A DNA stretch of 32,784 nt from Tectiglobus sp051009975 (lineage in GTDB: Bacteria; Pseudomonadota; Alphaproteobacteria; Rhizobiales; Hyphomicrobiaceae): positions 1 through 32,784 of the forward strand of contig JBPCWA010000077.1 of NCBI GenBank assembly GCA_051009975.1, given 5' to 3'. Of the stretch, positions 26,129 through 32,784 are shown piece by piece; the stretch's first letter is position 1; the number at the start of each line of letters is the position of its first letter. The notes under the pieces are model-generated. The model had not been told where the DNA came from, made no database searches, and worked only from the letters and a program-made list of their open reading frames with translations. A program made the position numbers and the translations under genes.

Positions 26129-26208
26129 GTTTCGTTATCCTTCGGGCCTATAAAGACACCCTTTTCTGTCATTGATCAATGGCTCCGGACGGGGCCTGCT
26201 TGCGGCCG

Positions 26209-27422
26209 CTACGAGGCCATGTCTTGTTCGAGACGAGCATTGAGTTTGTCAAGAAACCCCATCGTTGAAAGCCAAGATTGCTCCGGTCCGACAAGAAGCG
26301 CCAGATCTTTTGTCATGAATCCAGATTCAACTGTGTTGATGCAGACCTTCTCTAGGGTGTCCGCAAAATTTGCGAGCGGTTGATTTTGGTCCAGTTTCGC
26401 ACGGTGTTTTAATGCACGCGTCCAGGCAAAGATCGATGCGATCGAATTCGTGGAAGTCTCCCTGCCTTCTTGGTGCATGCGATAGTGTCGTGTAACCGTG
26501 CCGTGAGCCGCTTCGGCCTCGACAGTCATTCCGTCTGGTGTCATCAGCACGGATGTCATGAGTCCTAGAGAGCCAAATCCTTGGGCGACAGTATCTGACT
26601 GCACGTCTCCATCATAGTTTTGCACGCCCAGACATAGCCACCGCTCCATTTCATGCAACATGCGACCATGTCGTCGATCAGGCGATGTTGATACGTGATT
26701 CCGGCATCTTTGAACTTTTCTTTGAATTCACTTGCAAAGACATCCTCAAAAAGCTCCTTAAAACGGCCGTCGTACTGTTTCAGGATTGTATTTTTCGTAG
26801 AGAGATAGACGGGATAGCCGCGGGTCAATCCATAGTTAAACGACGCGCGCGCGAAGTCTCTGATGGAACCGTCAAGATTGTACATGGCCATCGCGACACC
26901 TGCAGTCGGCGCATCGAATACCTCGCGCTCGATTACGTTGCCATCGTTTCCTTCAAACTTGAGCGTTAACTTGCCGGCGGATGGAAACTTAAAATCGGTA
27001 GCACGATATTGGTCTGCGAAAGCATGTCGTCCGATTACAATGGGTTGTGTCCAGCCGGGTACGAGTCGTGGCACATTCTGACACAAAATTGGTTCGCGAA
27101 ATATCACACCTCCAATGATATTGCGTATCGTACCGTTCGGTGAGCGCCACATTTGCTTGAGGTTGAATTCCTTGACGCGTGCTTCGTCAGGCGTAATGGT
27201 CGCACATTTTACGCCAACGCCGTGTTTCATGATCGCTTCGGCACTATCTATCGTGACTTGGTCCTCAGTGCGATCTCGGTTCTCGATGCTGAGATCGTAA
27301 TACTCTAGTTGAATATCTAGATATGGATGGATCAACTTGTCCTTGATGAATTGCCAAATAATCCTTGTCATCTCATCGCCGTCGAGTTCAACAACGGGGC
27401 GGTCTACTTTAATCTTGGGCAT
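26209..27422 (-). pseudogene. icd: NADP-dependent isocitrate dehydrogenase, interrupted by a one-base frameshift
   Basis: Two overlapping frames together encode one full-length enzyme of about 404 residues. The first runs from the ATG at 27422 (MPKIKVDRPVVELDGDEMTRIIW) through KYYDLSIENRD-like, GGVIFREPI and IDDMVACCMKWSGGYVWAC. The second continues with QNYDGDVQSDTVAQGFGSLGLMTSVL to the stop at 26209. Normal enzymes read VWACKNYDGDV; here the codon after Lys is shifted because the coding strand has four A's where five would keep frame (TTTT on the plus strand, 26618-26621). The enzyme makes 2-oxoglutarate and NADPH in the TCA cycle. Conservation on both sides of the break makes a sequencing error in a homopolymer likely; a real, recent mutation is the alternative. 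Confidence 0.9.
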
Positions 27423-27607
27423 CGTCTTATTCCCCTAGAGCGTCGATCTCAAGATAACGACGATTGGATCCTATTCGGCCAGCCGTTCGAACCAGGGGGT
27501 GCCGGCTATGCGTGATCATTGGGTCGTACCAGTCGCAAGTTTGTTTGAAACGGATGCGGCAACCTAGCCCAAACCGCCCCAGTCTTACCCAAGCTAGTCC
27601 ATCCAAC

Positions 27608-27868
27608 CTAATCTAAACGATTGTGTGTGTTGGTATCGGGGTCGAGCAGCCGGTGCATATGGACAATGAAGTAGCGCATGTGAGCGTTGTCGACTGTTCG
27701 TTGGGCCGCCGCTTTCCAAGCTACCTCAGCCGTCGCGTAATTCGGAAATATACCGACGATGTCGAGTTCGTCCAAGTTGACAAATTCTACGCCTTCTAAA
27801 TCCCTTAACTCGCCACCGAAAACCAAGTGTAATAGTTGTTTGGGCTGACGTTCTTGATCGTTATCCAT
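27608..27868 (-). CDS. DUF4170 domain protein
   Basis: An 86-residue protein starting at the ATG of 27868, chosen because GGGAGA lies six bases upstream and the conserved region begins right after; a longer frame opens at 27961. The sequence LHLVFGGEL-x-DLEGVEF, LDIVGIFPNYATAEVAWKAAAQRTVDNAHMRYFIVHMHRLLDP is the DUF4170 domain, found mainly in alphaproteobacteria. No function is established. It is separated from icd (185 bases) and prpF (227 bases) and may be monocistronic. Confidence 0.85.
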   Translation of the reverse strand: MDNDQERQPKQLLHLVFGGELRDLEGVEFVNLDELDIVGIFPNYATAEVAWKAAAQRTVDNAHMRYFIVHMHRLLDPDTNTHNRLD

Positions 27869-27874
27869 CCGCTT

Positions 27875-27880
27875 TCTCCC
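27875..27880 (-). promoter_or_regulatory. Ribosome binding site setting the DUF4170 start
   Basis: On the minus strand GGGAGA precedes the ATG at 27868 by six bases, supporting the shorter protein. Confidence 0.55.
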
Positions 27881-28095
27881 GTCGAATATCATACAAGGTA
27901 ATTCCAGCATTGCGCAGGCGGCGACATGGTCGGATGCTGTTGGATTCGCGGGATTTCCCACTCGTCCGAGAAAATAACTCTTGTTGCCAACGATCGTTTC
28001 AGCAAAAGCATCACGCCGGATAGGGTCAATCTAAGGAAATCCAAAACCTTTGCAGAGGTTTTCCATCAGAACCGATCTTGCTTTCATAAAGTCAG

Positions 28096-29178
28096 CTAAT
28101 CGCGGTCAGGGATATAGACTTCACCACGCATAATCATGCGTGCTGTGCGCAGGACACCGGCACTCAAAATGTCGAGGGACCTGCCGGCGCCTGATGTCTT
28201 AAGCCTCACATCAATCTGCCCAGAAGGATGTTCGATTCGAATATCGGAAGGATTGTCGAGCGGACCGGCAGTCAGTCGGTTCGCAACTGATCCCTCAATG
28301 GCGCAAGCCGACGAGACGCATATGGCGCCCGTAACGGCGTGGGCGGCATGCAATGTCCACGGCGTGAAGTATCTTGAACAGATATTTCCACCTTTTGTCG
28401 GCCTCGAAAGCAAGCCAACTTTTGGAGTAACCTTGGTGGAAACATCACCCAGCCCCATTCTCCGCCCTGCTTCCAATCGTATAGGCTCAATGGTTTCGAA
28501 GAGCCGCCGGTTCGCGTTAATTTCGTCGCGAGGTTCGTGGCCAGTAATGCCAAGGTCTGGTGCCGAAATAAGGACCATTGGCATTGCGACATCGACGCAA
28601 GTCACCTCAATGCTGTTGACGAGTTCGATGACATTTCCCGTGGGGAGAAGCGAACTGGTCTTTGAACCCACAACATCCATGAAGTTCAGGTAAATCGGAG
28701 CAGCGGTGCCAGGCACGCCATCAATTCTTGCCGGGCCGTCGTATCGGACGCGGCCGCCAGGGGTTTGGACGATTGCTTCGATCCTACTGTCGGTATTGAC
28801 ATTGTAGATCATGACGCTTGTTTCGCTCTCGTTGGCCAAAACCAATCCCGATTCAATGGCGTAGGGCGCAACGCCAGACAACATGTTGCCGCAAGAAGGA
28901 TCCGTGTCGACCAGCGAATTTTCAATGCTGACCTGGGCGAAAAGATAGTCGACATCAACGCCGACGCGTTGAGATTTGGAGACAATAGCGACTTTGCTGG
29001 TCAGGGAATCTGCGCCACCCAGTCCATCGATCTGTCGAATGTCAGGGGATCCCATTGCGGAAAGGAGCAAGCGGTCACGGTTTGCATCGTCTTCAGGCAG
29101 GTCTGATGCGTTGAAATACGGCCCCTTTGAGGTTCCGCCGCGCATGAGAATACACGGGATCGAAGCTGCTTGTGGCAT
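28096..29178 (-). CDS. PrpF-family isomerase (4-oxalomesaconate tautomerase-like)
   Basis: A 360-residue two-domain protein of the PrpF/DapF-like isomerase fold. Family motifs: IPCILMRGGTSKGPYF at the N terminus, DPSCGNMLSGVAPYAIE with the catalytic-type cysteine in the first domain, and HAVTGAICVSSACAIEGSVAN in the second. AAGGGGGG lies six bases before the ATG. PrpF members shift double bonds in tricarboxylates: GalD (4-oxalomesaconate, gallate pathway), PrpF (2-methylaconitate) and Mii (3-methylitaconate, nicotinate fermentation). The CGNML...AIE motif resembles GalD annotations most. No gallate dioxygenase or methylcitrate gene is in the window. It diverges from a LysR gene, its probable regulator. 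Confidence 0.87.
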   Translation of the reverse strand: MPQAASIPCILMRGGTSKGPYFNASDLPEDDANRDRLLLSAMGSPDIRQIDGLGGADSLTSKVAIVSKSQRVGVDVDYLFAQVSIENSLVDTDPSCGNMLSGVAPYAIESGLVLANESETSVMIYNVNTDSRIEAIVQTPGGRVRYDGPARIDGVPGTAAPIYLNFMDVVGSKTSSLLPTGNVIELVNSIEVTCVDVAMPMVLISAPDLGITGHEPRDEINANRRLFETIEPIRLEAGRRMGLGDVSTKVTPKVGLLSRPTKGGNICSRYFTPWTLHAAHAVTGAICVSSACAIEGSVANRLTAGPLDNPSDIRIEHPSGQIDVRLKTSGAGRSLDILSAGVLRTARMIMRGEVYIPDRD

Positions 29179-29385
29179 ATCAGGCCCCCCTTAATGGCCA
29201 AGGCAAGTCGCCAATGAAATCAGCCTAATCAGCGGTATCCTGCTATTGAGATTGTCGTTCGATACCTAGGCGTGCCCGATTGGGCCGGGATGTCCGACGA
29301 CGGGCCAATCGGTCAGTTTCTTGCCGAGGCCATCAAACTAAGGAGATATGGGCGAAACAAGAAACGCAAATTTCACTTTTTTTAT

Positions 29386-29398
29386 TGCGTTTTACGCA
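29386..29398. promoter_or_regulatory. Candidate LysR-type operator (T-N11-A palindrome)
   Basis: TGCGTTTTACGCA has perfect 5-bp inverted arms (TGCGT / ACGCA) around TTT and fits the T-N11-A rule for LysR boxes. It lies 21 bases before the GTG of the LysR gene in the 241-base region divergent from prpF, a usual place for autoregulation and target activation. Confidence 0.6.
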
Positions 29399-29419
29399 TA
29401 ACTGAACAATCATTGTGTT

Positions 29420-30343
29420 GTGCGTATTAAGTTTGACTTCGGTGATCTTGAGGCCTTTGTTGCGACGGCTGAGTATGGCTCGTTTCAACGGGCCGCTAAC
29501 GAACTGAATATTTCCCAATCTGCCCTGACGCGCCGGATACAAAAGCTGGAATTGGCGCTTGGGGTTACTTTGATTGAGCGCACCACAAGGTCGATGAAAT
29601 TGACTTTGGCTGCGAAGGGCTTCCGGTCGCGGGCTGTGCAATTGGTCGAAGAAGCCCGCGAAGCCGTGCAAGCGGTTGGCGATGATAATCTGAGATTCGA
29701 CCATCAGAAAAATGCGACGGTCGCTGTTGCGGCAGTGCCGACGGCAACTCACAATATTCTGCCGAGCGCGATTGCGTCCTTTCGTCAGGCGGGGCACGCG
29801 GCACGGGTTATCATCTCGGATTTGTCTGCGAACGACGTTCTCGAGTCTGTTCAGGACGGAGATTCTGACTTTGGGATCAATTTCATAGGTGCGCAGGAGC
29901 CCGGCCTGGACTTTCGAATTCTGATGGATGATCAGTTCGTTCTAGCATTGAACCGTCGAGATCCACTGGCCAAACAGGGGCGCGTGCGTTGGGCCGACAT
30001 AAATGAAGACCGGTTCATTGCAGTTTGGAAGGGCAGCGGCAACAGAATGCTTATCGACGGCGCGCTTGCGCGCTCGCGCCAAACCCTAAGGTGGACTTAT
30101 GAGGTGCGCCATCTCTCAACTGCGCTTGCACTGGTTGAGGCGAATGTCGGCATGACGGCACTACCAGCATCGGCCGTCCCCGCGAGTGACCACCCACTGG
30201 TGGTCTCTAGACCACTTGGAGAACCAGACGTTTGGCGAACTATTGGCACCGTCCGCCGAGCTGGCAGCCGCTTGTCACCTGCGGCTGAAGCGTTTTTTGA
30301 GACTCTGATCAAATTGTGGTCAATACGACGAACCAAGCCTTAG
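29420..30343 (+). CDS. LysR-family transcriptional regulator
   Basis: A 307-residue regulator starting with GTG. The N-terminal winged helix is clear: FGDLEAFVATAEYGSFQRAANELNISQSALTRRIQKLELALGVTLIERTTRSMKLT. A linker helix and a substrate-binding domain of about 210 residues follow (VAVAAVPTATHNILPSAIASF; DGDSDFGINFIG; FILALN-like and WKGSGNRML segments). LysR proteins act as tetramers and activate divergent genes on binding a pathway intermediate. The divergent partner here is the PrpF-type isomerase, and the T-N11-A site lies between them. No strong ribosome site is seen before the GTG, so the start is a best guess. Confidence 0.9.
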   Translation: MRIKFDFGDLEAFVATAEYGSFQRAANELNISQSALTRRIQKLELALGVTLIERTTRSMKLTLAAKGFRSRAVQLVEEAREAVQAVGDDNLRFDHQKNATVAVAAVPTATHNILPSAIASFRQAGHAARVIISDLSANDVLESVQDGDSDFGINFIGAQEPGLDFRILMDDQFVLALNRRDPLAKQGRVRWADINEDRFIAVWKGSGNRMLIDGALARSRQTLRWTYEVRHLSTALALVEANVGMTALPASAVPASDHPLVVSRPLGEPDVWRTIGTVRRAGSRLSPAAEAFFETLIKLWSIRRTKP

Positions 30344-30495
30344 GCACGATTGGCATGATTGGCACGGCGGACTATGTTGCAACCGAAGTCATCGGGCTAG
30401 TAAACCTGACTGGGCACGGCGTAAAAATTTCCTCAATGGAATGTAATTCGCTTTGTCTGTCTTGATGGTTGTCAAAAGGATTGAGTAGTAAATCT

Positions 30496-31602
30496 ATGGG
30501 CTGGGTGAAAAACACTATTGTCCTTAGTTCTGCAAATATATTAATTTTCATATGTTTTTTGGGGGGCGCGGCCATAACTCCTCCACTCATGCACGATATT
30601 AGATATTATATTAGAAATAACTTTAGTGGCGACTTGAAAGAAGCGGACGTTGATCGGGTGAATCTTCCGGTCTGCTCGGAGCATGTATGGGCAAAAAAGC
30701 GCTTCATCGAATTAAAAAATACTGAAACAGAGTATTATGACTACGTTGGTTGGAGGCGAAATTCTTTTAACGGAGAAACCATTACAGTAGATGGGGATGG
30801 CCACCGGAGGCACGACACTTCAACCGCTTTCATCGATGCCGATGTTTGGTTTTTTGGAGGTTCTACGATGTGGGGCCTTGGCGTGAATGATGCTTCAACC
30901 ATTCCTGCCCACTATCAAGCACGGACGGGTAGCCCCTCCTTCAATTTTGGAGAGCTAGGATATACGGCGCACCAAAGTTTGAACCTGTTGATGAAGACTT
31001 ACGTTCGGGGCGGACGACCAAAACGGGTCGTCTTTTACGACGGTGTCAACGATGTTTTGTACAAGTGTCGAAGCGAGATGAACTTTTTTTCCAGTCAGGC
31101 GGAATGGCGAATTAGAGATAAGATTCAAAGAAATGAAGCGGTGTTTCGCAAAACTGATGATGCCTTGGCGCCTGCTGTGGATATTTTTTTAGAATTATAT
31201 TACAGATTTAGCCCGTTCAAACCGCGCCGTTTGGCTTACGATTGCGATATCAATTCACAAAAAGTCAGACACATAACACAGGCTCTTTTATTGGATTGGA
31301 GGACCGCGAAGGCGATTGTAGAGCAGTATGGGGGAGAGTTTTATGCTGTTTTGCAACCTCTGGCGTTTGCCGGATCGCCAAATTTATCCTATCTGCCTAA
31401 GGGATTCCTCATGGAGAATTTACGGAGGCAGTACGGCGTTGTGTATCGCGAGATAAAGAAAACTCTTCGTAGAGAGCAGTTTGACTTTTTAGACCTGACC
31501 CGAGAGCTGGACAATGGCCAATACTATATCGACTTCTGTCATGTTATTCCTGAAGGTAATCGGGTGATTGCCAATGCGGTGGCTAGAGTGACTGATGATT
31601 GA
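30496..31602 (+). CDS. SGNH/GDSL-like hydrolase-fold protein, membrane anchored
   Basis: About 368 residues from the ATG at 30496; a longer reading from the TTG at 30469 is possible and neither has an ideal ribosome site. One hydrophobic segment near the start (TIVLSSANILIFICFLGGAAI) suggests membrane anchoring. SGNH blocks follow: FFGGSTMWGLGVND with the candidate nucleophile S123, NFGELGYTAHQS, VFYDGVNDV (N185), and DFCHVIPEGNRVIA near the C terminus with D346 and H349. Such proteins deacylate or acylate lipids and polysaccharides. The gene is visibly richer in A and T than its neighbours (for example the first 150 codons), suggesting acquisition from elsewhere. Neighbours give no functional hint. 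Confidence 0.75.
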   Translation: MGWVKNTIVLSSANILIFICFLGGAAITPPLMHDIRYYIRNNFSGDLKEADVDRVNLPVCSEHVWAKKRFIELKNTETEYYDYVGWRRNSFNGETITVDGDGHRRHDTSTAFIDADVWFFGGSTMWGLGVNDASTIPAHYQARTGSPSFNFGELGYTAHQSLNLLMKTYVRGGRPKRVVFYDGVNDVLYKCRSEMNFFSSQAEWRIRDKIQRNEAVFRKTDDALAPAVDIFLELYYRFSPFKPRRLAYDCDINSQKVRHITQALLLDWRTAKAIVEQYGGEFYAVLQPLAFAGSPNLSYLPKGFLMENLRRQYGVVYREIKKTLRREQFDFLDLTRELDNGQYYIDFCHVIPEGNRVIANAVARVTDD

Positions 31603-32024
31603 CATTTTCTAGACAGGTCATATAGCAACTTCAGAGATCTTTCAAATGGCGAGTGCCACGCCAAGAGTGTTTCCGTCGGTCCGGACGTTGAACGGCAGAA
31701 GTGATGTGTGCCCGATTGGTGGTAAGAGTGCTCTGAGATAATGGCCAGCAAATGCTTGCATCCAGAATTTACAAGCACCTAAAGTAACGGAGTTGTGTAA
31801 GTTGAAGAACAGTGGCACTTGCGTTGGCGATCGAATGGTTAGCACTCAAACTCAGTTCCAGAACAGGAGAGAATTGTATAAATTGTTTTTCGCGCCGCAA
31901 TTTGTCGGGTTTCGATCCATTTTTCTTCCCACGCGAGTGACGATGGTTTAATCGGCGCTTTACTACGGTGCTTGCCGGCCAGCGTTCGCCCCTTTTTCCC
32001 GCGTCCATCAGTTAGGAAATGCCA
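31603..32024. other. Gap before the histidinol-dehydrogenase-family gene
   Basis: About 420 bases without a convincing gene on either strand. AATT-GTATA-AATT near 31872-31884 is a small palindrome that could be a regulator site. A ribosome site AGGA lies seven bases before the ATG at 32025. Confidence 0.4.
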
Positions 32025-32784
32025 ATGGCGACAATCTATCTCAAGAAGGCAACAAAGACTGCGGTCAACGAGTCAGAGGACGTTCGCATGACTGTCCAAG
32101 CCATTCTGGCGGAAATCGAAACCGAAGGAGAGGTGGCGGCTCGTCGCTACGCAGAAAAGTTCGACGGATACGATGGACATATCGTGTTGAACCGCGATGA
32201 AATCGAATCCGCCGCATCGCAGGTTTCAACAAAGTTAAAATCTGACATTCAGTTCGCTCATGACAATGTTAAGCGATTTGCTGAGGCACAGAAACGGTCG
32301 ATCCTGGATTTTGAAATGGAAGTCGTCCCTGGGCTTGTTGCTGGTCAAAAAAGCATCCCATGCAATGCTGCTGGCTGCTATGTACCGGGTGGACGCTACA
32401 GTCACATTGCATCCGCCATCATGACTGTTACCACGGCTAAGGTCGCCGGCTGCGGACACATCGCGGCGTGCTCGCCGCCGCGTCCTGGGATCGGTATCGC
32501 GCCCGCCATTGTCTACACGGCCGATTTGTGCGGGGCGGATACAATTCTGGCTCTTGGCGGCGTCCAAGGTGTTGCCGCCATGGCATATGGCCTGTTCGGC
32601 TTGCCACAGTCCGATATTCTTGTAGGGCCGGGAAACCAGTTCGTAGCCGAGGCGAAGCGGATTTTGTTTGGCCGTGTCGGCATAGACATGTTCGCTGGGC
32701 CAACCGATAGCCTCATCATTGCCGATCAGACGGCTGACCCGGCAATTGTGGCGGCAGATCTGGTCGGGCAGGCGGAGCATGGAT
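32025..32784 (+). CDS. Histidinol dehydrogenase-family protein (HpsN-like), 3' end cut by window
   Basis: An open frame of 253 codons runs off the right edge. The start at 32025 has AGGA seven bases upstream; another in-frame ATG at 32019 is too close to it. Recognisable HisD-family blocks are AAGCYVPGGRYSHIASAIMTVTTAKVAG, ADTILALGGVQGVAAMAYGLFG, ILVGPGNQFVAEAKR, GIDMFAGPTDSLIIAD and, at the edge, DLVGQAEHG with the zinc-ligand Gln and His. The MATIYLKKATKT start and the VPGLVAGQKSIPCNAAGCYVPGG stretch look closer to the sulfopropanediol dehydrogenase HpsN group than to biosynthetic HisD, so catabolic oxidation of a polyol or sulfonate is more likely than histidine synthesis. The downstream genes needed to decide are outside the window. 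Confidence 0.85.
   Translation, partial: MATIYLKKATKTAVNESEDVRMTVQAILAEIETEGEVAARRYAEKFDGYDGHIVLNRDEIESAASQVSTKLKSDIQFAHDNVKRFAEAQKRSILDFEMEVVPGLVAGQKSIPCNAAGCYVPGGRYSHIASAIMTVTTAKVAGCGHIAACSPPRPGIGIAPAIVYTADLCGADTILALGGVQGVAAMAYGLFGLPQSDILVGPGNQFVAEAKRILFGRVGIDMFAGPTDSLIIADQTADPAIVAADLVGQAEHG

Noticed and set aside
26618..26621. Programmed frameshift or two separate genes in icd
   Set aside because: No slippery heptamer with a stimulatory structure is evident, and the parts join into one standard enzyme by a single-base change. A simple deletion or sequencing error explains it better.
32025..32784. Assignment as histidine biosynthesis hisD
   Set aside because: Sequence details fit the HpsN-like branch better, and no other histidine gene is visible; kept as a family-level call.
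1..32784. tRNA, rRNA, CRISPR, insertion sequence or prophage
   Set aside because: No T-loop-like GTTCGA-type gene context, no regularly spaced repeat-spacer pattern, no transposase or phage structural motif was found by eye. The only tandem arrays are the hexamer block and the 19-bp pair.

Overview
The window reads as chromosomal DNA of an alphaproteobacterium. The evidence is two small proteins typical of that class (DUF6489 at 25880-26128, DUF4170 at 27608-27868), frequent GTG/TTG starts, and tightly packed catabolic operons. GC is in the mid-50s percent by eye. No rRNA, tRNA, CRISPR array, insertion sequence or phage gene was recognised.

Layout. (1) 1-3480: three co-directional genes: a DUF3604 protein cut by the left edge, a membrane-anchored parvulin-type PPIase and a HupE/UreJ-like membrane protein. 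(2) 3481-9282: widely spaced single genes: an NTF2-like/flavin monooxygenase, a NavAb-like voltage-gated sodium channel, a GT8 glycosyltransferase and an HdeD-like membrane protein, separated by gaps of 0.13-0.67 kb. (3) 9514-14217: a complete branched-chain-type (Liv/HAAT) ABC importer: binding protein, LivH-LivM permeases fused in one chain, LivG and LivF. (4) 14707-22463: an operon joined largely by 4-base stop/start overlaps: molybdenum-hydroxylase FAD subunit, fused [2Fe-2S]/molybdopterin subunit, 6-hydroxynicotinate reductase-like protein, UPF0280 (ApbE-like), DUF1185/AA_synth and a Rieske oxygenase. It is followed by a convergent enamidase-type amidohydrolase, a MarR regulator and an MDR dehydrogenase (to 25811). 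(5) 25880-29178, minus strand: DUF6489, NADP isocitrate dehydrogenase carrying a one-base frameshift, DUF4170 and a PrpF/4-oxalomesaconate tautomerase-type isomerase. (6) 29420-32784: a LysR regulator divergent from prpF, an AT-rich orphan SGNH-fold protein, and a histidinol-dehydrogenase-family protein (HpsN-like) running off the right edge.

How the genes fit together. The core of region 4 matches three successive steps known from Eubacterium barkeri nicotinate fermentation: nicotinate to 6-hydroxynicotinate (Mo hydroxylase), to 1,4,5,6-tetrahydro-6-oxonicotinate (Hnr), to 2-formylglutarate (enamidase). Here they lie in an alphaproteobacterial background, beside a likely importer, a MarR protein (MarR-family repressors NicR and BpsR sense 6-hydroxynicotinate in other bacteria), and extra enzymes of unassigned role (UPF0280, DUF1185, a Rieske oxygenase, an MDR protein without the usual catalytic-zinc cysteine). 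The downstream coenzyme-B12 steps of E. barkeri are not in the window. A perfect 19-bp tandem repeat lies just upstream of the operon, and a hexanucleotide array with a 3+3+3 unit pattern lies between the divergent enamidase and MarR genes. Substrate assignments are inferred from family and context only.
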